Below are positions 8,553 to 17,398 of a stretch of DNA of 64,000 nucleotides, piece after piece. The stretch's first letter is position 1. Each line of letters begins with the position of its first letter. The stretch is taken from assembly GCA_031382085.1 (NCBI GenBank), contig JANMYM010000024.1, positions 36,323 through 100,322 on the forward strand, in the 5' to 3' direction. The notes under the pieces were generated by a model, which saw nothing but the letters and a program-made list of their open reading frames with translations, was not told the DNA's origin and did not search any database. Source of the DNA: UBA964 sp031382085 (GTDB lineage Bacteria > Pseudomonadota > Gammaproteobacteria > Steroidobacterales > Steroidobacteraceae). Position numbers and translations under genes: made by a program.

Positions 8553-9055
8553 CGCAGGTCTACATCGCGGCCGGCGGCAACATAGATCCGATCGCGAAGT
8601 TGCCGCAGGCGCTTGCGCTGCTGCGCGCAACCTGGCCGGACATTCGCTGTTCGCGCGCATATCGCAACGCCGCCGCAGGCTTCGCGGGCGATGATTTCAT
8701 CAATCTTGCCGCCGGATTTACCACGCAGCAATCGCTGGCGCAGGTACTTGTATGCCTGCACGACATCGAACGCGCCTGCGGCCGCGAGCGCGATGTGCCG
8801 AAGTGGGTACCGCGTTCGATGGATCTCGATGTGCTGCTGTTCGGCGCGACTGTGGGCGACTGGCCGGGCGCTGTGCTGCCGCGCCCGGATCTGCTCATGC
8901 GTGCGTACATGTTAGGTCCGTTGGCCGACATTGCCGGTGATCTGCGCCATCCGGTGACGGGCCTGAGCATCGCGGAGCATTGGCGCTGTTTCGATCGCGC
9001 CGCGCACCCGCTGCATCCGGTCGACGTGCCGGGCCTCAACGCCGCGGGTTGTTGA
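8549..9055 (+). CDS. folK: 6-hydroxymethyl-dihydropterin pyrophosphokinase
   Basis: FolK transfers pyrophosphate from ATP to the FolB product. The 168 residues start MTQVYIAAGGNID, contain a FINLAAGF strand and carry the signature CGRERDVPKWVPRSMDLDVLLFG, in which the paired Asp residues bind magnesium. The start chosen overlaps the folB stop by four bases; upstream in-frame codons would extend it into folB and are unlikely. Together with folB and the opposed folM-like gene it forms a small folate island. Confidence 0.94.
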   Translation: MTQVYIAAGGNIDPIAKLPQALALLRATWPDIRCSRAYRNAAAGFAGDDFINLAAGFTTQQSLAQVLVCLHDIERACGRERDVPKWVPRSMDLDVLLFGATVGDWPGAVLPRPDLLMRAYMLGPLADIAGDLRHPVTGLSIAEHWRCFDRAAHPLHPVDVPGLNAAGC

Positions 9056-9070
9056 GTTTCGATGCAGCGC

Positions 9071-9850
9071 TCACCAGCCGATGCTGCGGCCGCCATCGAC
9101 CGCGAGGATCTGCCCGGTGATATAGGGTGCCTGGGTCGCAAAAAACAGCACTGCGCGCGCGACGTCCGCGGCGGACCCGGCGCGCTTGAGCACGGTGCGT
9201 TCAATGATCCGTTGCTGGAACGCCGGGTCCGCGCCCGAGTCGTCCGGCCACATCACCGGGCCTGGCGCGACGCCATTGACGCGCACCTGCGGACCGAGTT
9301 CACGCGCGAGGCCACGGGTCAGCATCGCCAGGCCCGCCTTGGCGACGCTATAGGTCAGATAGCGATGCAGCGGGCGCATGCCGTGGATATCGAGAATATT
9401 GACGATCAGTCCCCGGGTGACACGCAAGGACGGTGCCGCAGCTTGCGACAGAAACAGCGGCGCTTTCAGATTGCTACCAATGAGATCGTTCCAGTGCGCC
9501 TCGGTGATCTCGCCAACGGCGGTGGGGTAAAAGGTCGAGGCGTTGTTGACCAGGATGTCCAGCGCGCCAAATTTTTGGCTGGCCTGGTGAGGCAACTGGT
9601 CGATATGCGCGGTATCGAGCAAATCCAGCGCGACGCTCATGGCGCTGCCGGCGCGATGGGTTTCCAGCTCGCGCACCAGGCCGTTAGCTTCGGCGGCGGA
9701 ACGATGGTAGTGGATCAGCACGTTCGCGCCGGCGCCGTGCAGGGCACGAACGATTTCCGCGCCGACCCGGCGCGCGCCGCCGGTGACCAGCGCGGTCTTG
9801 CCGGCCAGCGGCGCGGCATCGGGCGTATCGGAGAGGACTTCCTGGTTCAT
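9071..9850 (-). CDS. Pteridine reductase-type SDR (FolM-like)
   Basis: The 259-residue short-chain dehydrogenase has the Rossmann motif TGGARRVG in place of the usual GxxxGIG. An Arg here is typical of pteridine reductases and FolM, which reduce dihydromonapterin or dihydrofolate with NADPH. NNAS is present, and YSVAK supplies the Tyr/Lys pair near residue 170. The C-terminus ends TGQILAVDGGRSIGW. MNQEVLS is preferred over an in-frame start 13 codons upstream. Location next to folB-folK supports the pteridine substrate, but this is inferred from family and context. Confidence 0.85.
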   Translation of the reverse strand: MNQEVLSDTPDAAPLAGKTALVTGGARRVGAEIVRALHGAGANVLIHYHRSAAEANGLVRELETHRAGSAMSVALDLLDTAHIDQLPHQASQKFGALDILVNNASTFYPTAVGEITEAHWNDLIGSNLKAPLFLSQAAAPSLRVTRGLIVNILDIHGMRPLHRYLTYSVAKAGLAMLTRGLARELGPQVRVNGVAPGPVMWPDDSGADPAFQQRIIERTVLKRAGSAADVARAVLFFATQAPYITGQILAVDGGRSIGW

Positions 9851-9864
9851 GGCGCTGACAGCAT

Positions 9865-11106
9865 ATGACGCCGGGCGGTCGTGCCTCAACGATTTTTCCG
9901 CCGTTGACCGCGGCCGAGCAGGCGCAAAGCGCTGGCGTGCTTGATGCTGTGCGCCGGGAGATCGCCAGCCGCGGCGGCTGGATGCCTTTCAGCGACTACC
10001 AGCAGCGGGTGCTTTATGCCCCGGCACTCGGTTACTACAGCGCCGGCGCCGCGAAGTTTGGCGCCGCAGGGGATTTCGTCACCGCGCCGGAAATCTCGCC
10101 ATTGTTCGGGCGTGCTGCGGCGCGCTGGCTCGCCCCTTTGTTAGCAGCATGTGGCCCGGGCGCCGGGATTCTCGAACTGGGGGCGGGTAGTGGTGCGCTG
10201 GCGTTGCAATTGTTAGGTGAGTTGGCGACCTTGGGGTGTCTGCCGGCTGCGTATTTGATTGTCGAGGTCAGCGCTGATCTGCGCGCGCGCCAGTCCGCGG
10301 CGCTCGCGACCGTCGCCGCGTCGCACGGCGTAACGCTGCGCTGGCTGGAGCGGCTGCCGGAAGAATTCGCCGGCGTGGTCCTGGCGAATGAGGTGCTGGA
10401 CGCGCTGCCATGCGAGCGCTTTGTGCAGGGACCGTCCGGGTTGTTAGCTCGTGGTGTGGCGGTGGATGCGGCCGGCGCGTTGCGGGACGCGCTGCGTGAC
10501 CCAGAGGCATCTGAGGCTGACATACTCACGACGGCCGGATCACTGCGGGACTGTTATGCGGATTTGCAACGGTGCCTGCAGGCCGGCGATTGCCGCCTGC
10601 CGCAGGGTTACGCGGGGGAGTTCATCCCGTCGTTGACGCCACTGCTGCGGTCGCTGTCCGCGGCGCTGCGCCTGGGCGCGCTGCTGCTGGTGGACTACGG
10701 TCTGCCGCGTCGCCAGCTTTATTTTCCGGAGCGCGTGGCCGGCACACTGCGCTGTATCCGTCGTCACCACGCACACGACGATCCGTACCTCGACCCGGGT
10801 CTCACCGACATCACGTGCTGGGTGGATTTCACGGCAGTCGCCGAAGCGGCACAGGACTGCGGCCTGTCGCTGCGTGCATTCGCCACGCAGATGGGCTGGC
10901 TGCTGGATGCTGGCCTCGAGTCGATGCTCGCTGCAGCGATGGCGACTGCGGCCAGCGATGCCGAGCGCATGAAATTGGCGCAGGGCGTCAAGACTTTGCT
11001 CTTGCCTGGCGAAATGGGCGAAGCTGTCAAAATGATGTGCGTGACGCGTGGCTTGGCGGAGGGGCTGGGCCAGGTCGGGATTCAGGATTTGCGAGCGTCG
11101 CTGTGA
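9865..11106 (+). CDS. MidA/NDUFAF7-family SAM-dependent methyltransferase
   Basis: The 413-residue protein matches the DUF185/COG1565 family, whose mitochondrial member NDUFAF7 methylates an arginine of complex I subunit NDUFS2. Motifs seen are GGWMPFSDYQQRVLYAPALGYYS, FVTAPEISPLFG, the SAM-binding ILELGAGSGALA, VLANEVLDALPCERF, LLLVDYG and a later DITCWVDFTAVAEAA. Bacterial function is less clear. The start is 14 bases from the divergent folM-like gene. The uppP gene follows after 26 bases, probably in the same transcript. Confidence 0.9.
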   Translation: MTPGGRASTIFPPLTAAEQAQSAGVLDAVRREIASRGGWMPFSDYQQRVLYAPALGYYSAGAAKFGAAGDFVTAPEISPLFGRAAARWLAPLLAACGPGAGILELGAGSGALALQLLGELATLGCLPAAYLIVEVSADLRARQSAALATVAASHGVTLRWLERLPEEFAGVVLANEVLDALPCERFVQGPSGLLARGVAVDAAGALRDALRDPEASEADILTTAGSLRDCYADLQRCLQAGDCRLPQGYAGEFIPSLTPLLRSLSAALRLGALLLVDYGLPRRQLYFPERVAGTLRCIRRHHAHDDPYLDPGLTDITCWVDFTAVAEAAQDCGLSLRAFATQMGWLLDAGLESMLAAAMATAASDAERMKLAQGVKTLLLPGEMGEAVKMMCVTRGLAEGLGQVGIQDLRASL

Positions 11107-11132
11107 GCTGACGCGCCAACTAAGGAGTAGAC

Positions 11133-11948
11133 ATGGAATGGTGGCAGGCAGTGGTGTTGGCCGTGGTCCAGGGACTGACCGAGTTCCTGCCGGTATCGAG
11201 TTCCGGGCATCTGGTGCTGGTGCCAAGGTTGTTAGGTTGGGCGGACCAGGGACTGGCCTTCGACGTCGCGGTGCATGTCGGCACGCTGGTCGCGGTGCTG
11301 GCCTACTTCCGGCGCGACCTGCTGCCGTTGCTGCGCGGTCTGTGGAGCTGGCTGTCCGGCGATCGCCAGGACGCGCAGGGCCGGCTCGCGGTCAACCTGT
11401 TGTTAGGTACCATACCAGTGGGTCTGGTCGGACTGTTCCTGAACAATTGGATCGAAGCCAACCTGCGCAGTCCGTTCGTCGTGGCATTTCAGCTGGCACT
11501 GTTCGGCATCGTGCTGTGGACGGTGGACCGGTTCGGGCAACGGACGCGCGGTGAGCTCGAAGTGACCGTGCCGCAGGCGCTGCTGATCGGCATCGGTCAG
11601 GCGCTGGCCCTCGTGCCCGGAACCTCACGTTCCGGCATCACCATGACCATGGGCCTGGTCGCGGGCCTGACAAGAGACGCGGCGGCGAGATTTGCCTTTC
11701 TGCTGTCGATTCCCGGTATCGGTCTCGCCGGCGCCTATGAAGGCCTGAAAGTTGCTACCGGCGCGGTCGCCACGGTGCCGGTCGGCAACATGTTGATCGG
11801 TGCGGTCGTGTCGGCCGTTGTCGGCTTCGCATGCATCCATTATTTCCTGCGCGCGATCTCGCGTATCGGTTTCGCACCTTTCATGTGGTATCGCCTGGCG
11901 TTGGCTGCCGTGGTGGTGGCGCTGTTTGCCGGTGGCGGAAGTGCCTGA
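11133..11948 (+). CDS. uppP: Undecaprenyl-diphosphatase
   Basis: UppP (BacA) dephosphorylates undecaprenyl pyrophosphate at the inner membrane to recycle the peptidoglycan lipid carrier. The 271-residue polytopic protein has both family signatures: LTEFLPVSSSGHL (residues ~15-27, with catalytic Glu and His) and PGTSRSGITM (~168-177, with the Ser/Arg pair). A strong AAGGAG ribosome binding site precedes the ATG. The following DUF1838 gene starts two bases after its stop. Confidence 0.97.
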   Translation: MEWWQAVVLAVVQGLTEFLPVSSSGHLVLVPRLLGWADQGLAFDVAVHVGTLVAVLAYFRRDLLPLLRGLWSWLSGDRQDAQGRLAVNLLLGTIPVGLVGLFLNNWIEANLRSPFVVAFQLALFGIVLWTVDRFGQRTRGELEVTVPQALLIGIGQALALVPGTSRSGITMTMGLVAGLTRDAAARFAFLLSIPGIGLAGAYEGLKVATGAVATVPVGNMLIGAVVSAVVGFACIHYFLRAISRIGFAPFMWYRLALAAVVVALFAGGGSA

Positions 11949-11950
11949 GC

Positions 11951-12757
11951 ATGCGTATGCCGGCGAACCTGTTAGCTCTGCTGCTTGGCGGTCTCGCGGT
12001 TACGAGCCAGGCTGATCAGGTCAGCCGCTTGACCGGCGCCGAGGCGATCGAGGCCTGGGTCCGGCTCAAGGGCGATGCGGGCGGAGCTATCACCTATGAG
12101 TGGGTGTCAGGCAGCGCCTTCGGCGTACCCGCCGACGGTCCGGCGGTGCTGTTGTTCCGGATGGAGAGCGTCACGGTCCGGCGCTTCGAGAAGTTCGGGC
12201 CCGCGAGTTACATCGAAAAAAACTATGCCTGCCGTCTGTATCGTAATGCGCAGTCGGGCGAATATGTCGATCATTTCCTGAACCCGTTGACCGGCCGTGA
12301 CGTCGTCGTGATGGGCCGTTGCAGCGCGGCTCCGGCGGTGCGCTACACGCCGGAAAAGGTCGAGCTGCTGAGCGACATGAAATTTGATAGTAGCGCGCTC
12401 GGCGGACCCATGCAGCTCGAGAAACTCAGCCTGGGAGATGTGACGGTAATCCGCCGTGACGTACGCGCACAGTTTGTGTCGCCCAGTACCGGCGAGTTGC
12501 GGCGCGAGCTGTCGGTGGACTCATTCACCACCACGCCGCGCGCGCTCGCTAACAAGAAACTGCGGATGCTGGCGCCGGCCTACCATTGGGAAGCGGTCGG
12601 CGGCTGGATGGCGGATCTGGCGATGGGCGACCGTCCAGGCCGCATGCTTTGGTCGATTTTCGGCCGCAACTACCGAACGGTGGAAGAATTGCCAGCGGAT
12701 TTCCGCCAGGCGCTCGTGCAACGTGTCCCGGACGCCTTGCAGCGCCCTCTCAAATAA
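11951..12757 (+). CDS. DUF1838 family protein with signal peptide
   Basis: The 268-residue protein starts MRMPANLLALLLGGLAVTSQA, a likely Sec signal. The mature part shares the DUF1838 core with the gene at 471: AIEAWVRLKGD, LYRNAQSGEYVDHFLNPLTGRDVVV, and the late GRNYRTVEELPADFRQ. It lies two bases after uppP and is translationally coupled to it, then convergent with cca (three-base gap). Function is unknown; the two copies differ in predicted location, one cytoplasmic and one exported. Confidence 0.75.
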   Translation: MRMPANLLALLLGGLAVTSQADQVSRLTGAEAIEAWVRLKGDAGGAITYEWVSGSAFGVPADGPAVLLFRMESVTVRRFEKFGPASYIEKNYACRLYRNAQSGEYVDHFLNPLTGRDVVVMGRCSAAPAVRYTPEKVELLSDMKFDSSALGGPMQLEKLSLGDVTVIRRDVRAQFVSPSTGELRRELSVDSFTTTPRALANKKLRMLAPAYHWEAVGGWMADLAMGDRPGRMLWSIFGRNYRTVEELPADFRQALVQRVPDALQRPLK

Positions 12758-12760
12758 TCG

Positions 12761-13984
12761 TTAGGCGCGCAGACCCAGCGCCGCGATCGCATCCAGCCGG
12801 CGGCGGCGAAGTTGCTCGCCGATCAGCGTGCCATCCAGGCCCGCCATTTCTTCAGGCTTGAGACTTGCCTGTTGGGCGGCGGCCAGCGCGCGCGCAAACA
12901 GTGCCGCCTGCGGGTAGTCGGTAGCCTCAAGGCCCTTGCGTCCACGCGCATCGAACTCGCAGGCAGCTAACAACTCGGCGAAGCGCCCCGGGCGGCGCAG
13001 CGCATCGCATTGTTCCAGCGTCTGCAGCACTGTCGCCGGCCGCAACTGCGTAACAGTGTGCACGTGCGTATGGAAGCGGCAGGTCAGCCGCGCCAGGTCG
13101 CGGCAATCGTTAGGTACCCGGAGCCGGTCGCAGACGGCATCGATGCTGGCGACGCCGGCATTTTCGTGGCCCGGGTGCTGCGGCAGGCGATGCGGCGGCG
13201 TCAGTCCTTTGCCGAGATCATGCAGCAGCACCGCAAAGCGTACCGGCAACGATGCGCCGCCATCGGCCGCGAGCCGCAGCGCCATCATTACGTGCACAGC
13301 GGTGTCAATTTCCGGATGCCAGCGTTCGGGTTGCGGTACGCCCCACAGGCGGTCCAGTTCCGGCAGGATGACCTGCAGCGCGCCGCAAGCGCGCAAGGTT
13401 TCAAAAAACACCTCGGGCCGGTCTTCGCCCAACGCACGCGCCATTTCCTGCCACACGCGTTCGGCGACCAGCGCGGACACTTCGCCGCTCGTGGCCATGG
13501 TGCGCATCAGTTCCTGCGTCTCGGCGGCCACCACAAAACCCGCGGACGCAAAACGCGCAGCGAAACGCGCCACGCGCAGGATCCGCACCGGATCTTCCAC
13601 GAACGCCGCAGAGACATGCCGCAGCAGCCGTGCATCGAGGTCGCGCTGGCCGCCGCAGGGATCGACGATCCGGCCAGCGGAGTCCTGTGCCATCGCGTTG
13701 ATGGTCAGGTCGCGCCGGCGCAAATCGTCGCTGAGGCTAACGTCGCTGGAAAATTCGGTGACAAAGCCGAGATAGCCGGGTGCGGTCTTGCGTTCGCGCC
13801 GGGCTAACGCGTACTCCTCCTTTGTTTCGGGGTGCAGAAACACCGGAAAGTCCGCGCCCACGCGCCGATAACCCTGCTGCTCGAGATCTTCGGGACGCGC
13901 GCCCACAACGACCCAGTCGCGCTCCTTGACAGGTCGCCCGAGCAGCTGATCCCGCACCGCACCGCCGACCAAGTAAACTTCCAT
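12761..13984 (-). CDS. cca: tRNA CCA-adding nucleotidyltransferase with HD domain
   Basis: The 407-residue class II enzyme adds and repairs the 3'-CCA end of tRNAs. The N-terminus MEVYLVGGAVRDQLLG, the catalytic region around RRRDLTINAMA, the arginine-rich DPVRILRVARFAARF, and an HD phosphohydrolase motif (LLHDLGKG, about residues 225-235) match the gammaproteobacterial Cca with a C-terminal HD domain. Its start codon lies only two bases from the divergent aminopeptidase gene, so each promoter must lie inside the other gene. Its TAA stop is within a YGTTAGS word. Confidence 0.96.
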   Translation of the reverse strand: MEVYLVGGAVRDQLLGRPVKERDWVVVGARPEDLEQQGYRRVGADFPVFLHPETKEEYALARRERKTAPGYLGFVTEFSSDVSLSDDLRRRDLTINAMAQDSAGRIVDPCGGQRDLDARLLRHVSAAFVEDPVRILRVARFAARFASAGFVVAAETQELMRTMATSGEVSALVAERVWQEMARALGEDRPEVFFETLRACGALQVILPELDRLWGVPQPERWHPEIDTAVHVMMALRLAADGGASLPVRFAVLLHDLGKGLTPPHRLPQHPGHENAGVASIDAVCDRLRVPNDCRDLARLTCRFHTHVHTVTQLRPATVLQTLEQCDALRRPGRFAELLAACEFDARGRKGLEATDYPQAALFARALAAAQQASLKPEEMAGLDGTLIGEQLRRRRLDAIAALGLRA

Positions 13985-13986
13985 GT

Positions 13987-15009
13987 GTGCATGTTACCCG
14001 AGCATGGTTGGTCTGCCTGCTGCTGCCTGCGTTGAGCGGCTGCTACAGCCTGCAAGCCGCGCACGGGCAGTGGGCCCTGTCGCGTGCCAGCACACCCATC
14101 ACGGATGTCGTCGCGGCACCGGGCAGCCCCGAGAAATTGCGCGGCCAGCTGCGGCAGGTGCAGGCGTTGCGTGCATTCGCGATCCGCGAGTTGGGGCTGC
14201 CTGACAACGCCAGCTACACCCGTTTTGCCGAGTTGCGCCGGCCGTTTGTCGTGTGGAATGTAGTTGCAACGCCGGAACTGTCGCTGGCCCCAACGCGGTG
14301 GTGCTTCCCTGTCGCCGGCTGTGTTAGCTACCGCGGCTATTTCCGGGAGCGTAGCGCACAAAAATTCGCCGCCCGGCAGCGACGGCACGGACGCGATGCC
14401 ATGGTAGGCGGCGTTCCAGCCTATTCGACGCTTGGCTACTTCGCAGATCCGGTTCCAGACACTTTGCTGCGATTCGGCGACCTGGCCGTTGCCGAGACGA
14501 TCATTCACGAACTGGCCCACCAGCGTCTTTATGTCCCAGGGGACAGCGATTTCAATGAAGCATTCGCGACCGTGGTCGCGCAGCAGGGCCTGCAACGCTG
14601 GCTGACGTCGCAGCACCGTACCGCCGACCTCGAGAAGCAGCAGCGTGAGCAGGCAGCCAGCACGGAATTCGATGCCTTGTTTGCGGCCGCGCGTCGCGAT
14701 CTGCTGGCGGTATATGGCTCCGCGGATCCGGCGACTGCGAAACGGCGAGCGAAGCAGGCGCGATTGGCGCGCCTCGGCACGGATCTGTTAGCTACCGAGC
14801 AGCGCGTCGGAGTGCGGATGGTGTATGGCGACTGGGTGCGCCAGGGCCTGAGCAATGCGCACCTAGCCGCGGTAGCGACCTACAGTCACTGTGTGCCGGG
14901 CTTGCTGCGCCTGTTTGGCGAGGCCGGCGGCGATTTCGAGCGCTTTTACGCTCGCGCCGGGCAATTGGCGGCAGTCAGTGCCGCCGCCCGGCATGCCGCG
15001 GTTTGCTAG
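13987..15009 (+). CDS. Putative zinc aminopeptidase lipoprotein (COG4324)
   Basis: The 340-residue product begins with a GTG and a short lipoprotein signal (lipobox LSGC, about residues 16-19). The zinc-peptidase motif HELAHQ is followed by a downstream NEAF, as in the COG4324/PF10023 predicted aminopeptidases. FRERSAQKFAARQ and GGVPAYSTLGYFADPV are also family-like. It is presumably outer-membrane anchored. The TAG stop sits inside a perfect 10-base stem hairpin (15006-15029), immediately before the MITE-like element. Confidence 0.85.
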   Translation: MHVTRAWLVCLLLPALSGCYSLQAAHGQWALSRASTPITDVVAAPGSPEKLRGQLRQVQALRAFAIRELGLPDNASYTRFAELRRPFVVWNVVATPELSLAPTRWCFPVAGCVSYRGYFRERSAQKFAARQRRHGRDAMVGGVPAYSTLGYFADPVPDTLLRFGDLAVAETIIHELAHQRLYVPGDSDFNEAFATVVAQQGLQRWLTSQHRTADLEKQQREQAASTEFDALFAAARRDLLAVYGSADPATAKRRAKQARLARLGTDLLATEQRVGVRMVYGDWVRQGLSNAHLAAVATYSHCVPGLLRLFGEAGGDFERFYARAGQLAAVSAAARHAAVC

Positions 15010-15029
15010 GGCCTGTTACCAGGCCCTAG
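15006..15029. repeat. Perfect hairpin over the aminopeptidase stop codon
   Basis: CTAGGGCCTG and CAGGCCCTAG form a 10-base stem around a four-base loop. The left arm contains the stop codon of the upstream gene, and the right arm's CTAG begins the neighbouring inverted-repeat element. There is no U-tract. It may act as a terminator or mRNA end stabiliser. Confidence 0.6.
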
Positions 15030-15282
15030 TGTGGTGTCCCGCGAATAACTTGTCACACGAAAGGTGGCTACGACCCGAACATAGGACGCGACCAACGCAA
15101 AGGCTTCGATCGACGGGCGAGCACGATGGACAGGGGCGAGCGGCGAATGGGGCGCGACGCCCGTTGAGCCGCGCGGCCGTGTCCATCGTGCTCGCCCGTC
15201 GATGGCGGGTCTATGTGCAGGCCAGGTCCGCTGTCGGCGCGATCCTATCGTGTGACAAGTTATTTGCGGGACACAATACTAG
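15026..15282. mobile_element. MITE-like palindromic element with 33-base terminal inverted repeats
   Basis: The outer arms 15026-15058 and 15250-15282 are inverted copies (about 30 of 33 positions) and both end in CTAG. The core 25 bases differ at one position. Inside is a second, perfect 23-base inverted repeat, 15109-15131 with 15181-15203. The element has no open frame with coding character and fills the gap between two convergent genes. Its right CTAG overlaps the stop codon of the DegP-type gene. The shape fits a non-autonomous miniature element or a REP-like palindrome. It shares the 15-base word at 15137-15151 with the structured repeat at 33632-33779 (reverse orientation). Confidence 0.75.
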
Positions 15283-16703
15283 CGCAGCGTAATCAGCAGG
15301 TCTTCGCGGCCACGGCGCACACGCAACACGACTACCGACGCGTTGGCCGCGGCTTCGCGTAGCTTCTTGACGTTATCGATGAGCGTGCGATTCGCCTGCA
15401 CGATGACGTCGCCAACACGGAGCCCGGTGCGCGCCGCCTTGCTGCCGGGCGTCACGGTGCGAACCGCAACGCCACCGTTGTTAGGAGCGTCGCCCAGTGC
15501 CGCGCCTTCCAGCGCCGGATGTGGCGGCTTGGCGTCCTCGGGTGAGGGTGCGTCGGAGAGTCCTTCGGCAGCCGGCGTGGACGCGGTCGTGCTCTCGCCA
15601 ATCTCCGCCGTGACGCGCCGGGTCTTGCCATCGCGCAGCAGCTCAATGTCCACGTTGTCGCCGACCCGTAGCAGGCCGATCGCGTTGCGCAGTTCGGTGT
15701 GGGTCTTGAGCGACTTGCCGTTCAGCGACGTGATGACGTCGCCCGCGCGGATGCCGGCCTTCTCGGCCGCCGAGCCTGCGACCACCTGCTGTACCAGTGC
15801 GCCGCTGGCTGCGGGCAGGCCGAGCGCCTGGGCGATCGCCGGCGTGACGGCGGCGGTCGTGACACCTAACACGCCGCGGCGCACGCTGCCGAATCTGACC
15901 AGCTGATCGACGATGCCGCGGGCGAGGCTGGTCGGAATGGCGAAGCCAATGCCGATGTTGCCGCCGGTGCGCGACAGGATGGCGCTGTTGATGCCAACCA
16001 GTTCGCCGCGCAGATTGACCAGTGCGCCGCCGGAGTTGCCCGGGTTGATCGACGCATCGGTCTGGATGAAATCCTCGTAGGTTCCCTGCTCGGGGCTGAC
16101 TCCGGTGCGGCCGAGCGCACTGACGATGCCGGAGGTGACAGTGTGCTGCAATCCAAAGGGATTGCCGATAGCGACGACAAAATCGCCGACCTCCAGGCGC
16201 GCTGAATCGCCCAATGCAATTTGCGTGAGTTTGTCCGCCGGCACTTTGACAACCGCGATATCCGAACGCGTGTCGCTGCCGACCACGGTGGCCTTCAGCT
16301 CGCGGCCGTCCTGCAGTACCACGGTGATCTCGCGCGCATTTTCGACCACGTGCGCGTTGGTGATGATATGCCCAAGCTTGGCGTCGACAATGACGCCGGA
16401 GCCTGCGCTTTCAAATTCGCGTTCGCCCGGCTGACTGCCGTCCGGGCCAAAGAAACGGCGAAAGAACGGGTCGTCAAACAGCGGATTGCGCTGCCCGGAC
16501 TCCCGCACTACACCTTTCACACCGATGCTGACCACCGCTGGCGCAACGCGTTTGATCATCGGCGCAAGCGACGGCACTGGCGCGCCATCGACTACGGCGG
16601 GCATGGCCGCCTGCTGCGCCAGGGCCAGGGGAGCGTAGGCACCCACAGCGCACAGGCTCAACAGCAGACCTGACCAAAGACCCAAGCGATAGTTGATGTT
16701 CAT
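15279..16703 (-). CDS. DegP/DegQ-family periplasmic serine endoprotease
   Basis: The 474-residue protein has a signal peptide (to about residue 29, PLALA). The HtrA trypsin-like domain carries the catalytic triad: His in IITNAHVVENA, Asp in DTRSDIAVVKV, and Ser in NPGNSGGALVN. Two PDZ domains follow, with RRGVLGV and RAGDVITSLNGK in the first and LRVGDVIVQANR in the second. It degrades misfolded envelope proteins; MucD-type members also restrain sigma-E signalling, but no mucA or rseA is nearby. The last codon and stop overlap the edge of the MITE-like element. Confidence 0.95.
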   Translation of the reverse strand: MNINYRLGLWSGLLLSLCAVGAYAPLALAQQAAMPAVVDGAPVPSLAPMIKRVAPAVVSIGVKGVVRESGQRNPLFDDPFFRRFFGPDGSQPGEREFESAGSGVIVDAKLGHIITNAHVVENAREITVVLQDGRELKATVVGSDTRSDIAVVKVPADKLTQIALGDSARLEVGDFVVAIGNPFGLQHTVTSGIVSALGRTGVSPEQGTYEDFIQTDASINPGNSGGALVNLRGELVGINSAILSRTGGNIGIGFAIPTSLARGIVDQLVRFGSVRRGVLGVTTAAVTPAIAQALGLPAASGALVQQVVAGSAAEKAGIRAGDVITSLNGKSLKTHTELRNAIGLLRVGDNVDIELLRDGKTRRVTAEIGESTTASTPAAEGLSDAPSPEDAKPPHPALEGAALGDAPNNGGVAVRTVTPGSKAARTGLRVGDVIVQANRTLIDNVKKLREAAANASVVVLRVRRGREDLLITLR

Positions 16704-16804
16704 GGCGCCATTCTAACGAACGACAGCGCCGCCGCGTTAAAGAGCGGCGGCGCTGGCGCCGCCCGGTCGGGTAAGGGGGCAAGCCCGCCGGGCCTTTCAG
16801 TTTG

Positions 16805-16825
16805 GGGGTGCTTCAGGAGCACCCC
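16805..16825. terminator. Hairpin between Hsp20 and the DegP-type gene
   Basis: GGGGTGCT and AGCACCCC form an 8-base stem with a 5-base loop just after the Hsp20 stop. A second GC-rich stem (GCGGCGC/GCGCCGC) lies nearer 16745. Neither has a U-tract, so termination is only possible, not shown. Confidence 0.35.
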
Positions 16826-16836
16826 GGCCTTGCATC

Positions 16837-17250
16837 TCAGGCCGCTGCCACCTGAATTCGTCGCGGCTGCGCCTTGGCCTGGCGTCCTACGGAGACTTCC
16901 AGCACGCCGTGGCTGGACAGAGCTTCTATGCCGTCCGCGTTGGCATCTTCGGGCAGCGTGAAGCTGCGTTGGTAGGTCCATGCCGTTTCAGCGTCGCCTG
17001 CACCCTTGGCGGCGGGCTGCGCCCAGGACTTGCGTGTGGCCTTGATTGTTAGCACGCCCGCCGCGGCGGTAATTTCGATGTCCTGTGGCTGGACGCCCGG
17101 CAGATCGGCTCGCAGCTGATAACGATCCGGCAATTCGCGGCTTTCCGCGCGGGGAATCAACGCCACGGGCGCGGTTTCGCCAACTGCCTCATCGAGTTCG
17201 CGATGCAGGCGACCGACCAGGGACCAGGGTTGATAACGTAGCAAAGTCAT
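16837..17250 (-). CDS. Hsp20 family small heat-shock protein
   Basis: This alpha-crystallin-type holdase of 137 residues is served by a sigma-32 promoter. The domain shows DRYQLRADLPGVQPQDIEI, GVLTIKATRK and the late SHGVLEVSVGR, where the GVLxV strand pattern is diagnostic. Two ATG codons compete: the one ending at 17259 lies too close to the GGAGG, while MTLLRYQP at 17250 sits nine bases after it, so the latter is chosen. The DegP-type gene lies downstream on the same strand, which makes a protein-quality pair. Confidence 0.93.
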   Translation of the reverse strand: MTLLRYQPWSLVGRLHRELDEAVGETAPVALIPRAESRELPDRYQLRADLPGVQPQDIEITAAAGVLTIKATRKSWAQPAAKGAGDAETAWTYQRSFTLPEDANADGIEALSSHGVLEVSVGRQAKAQPRRIQVAAA

Positions 17251-17310
17251 AAAATTCATCCTCCAGGTTATTTCCGACCTAACAAATCACGTCAGAACCG
17301 CATGAACCCG

Positions 17311-17338
17311 ATCTGGGGCCCCCCTAGCGGGTTTCAAG
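17311..17338 (-). promoter_or_regulatory. Sigma-32 heat-shock promoter of hsp20
   Basis: On the minus strand CTTGAAA (17338-17332) is followed after 13 bases by CCCCAGAT (17318-17311). This closely matches the RpoH consensus CTTGAAA/CCCCATnT. The leader is about 50-60 bases to the start codon. Confidence 0.8.
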
Positions 17339-17398
17339 GCCCGGCGTCAAGGCTTTCGCTGTGAATAACGCTGTGGATGAAGTGTTGGCGGAGCATGA

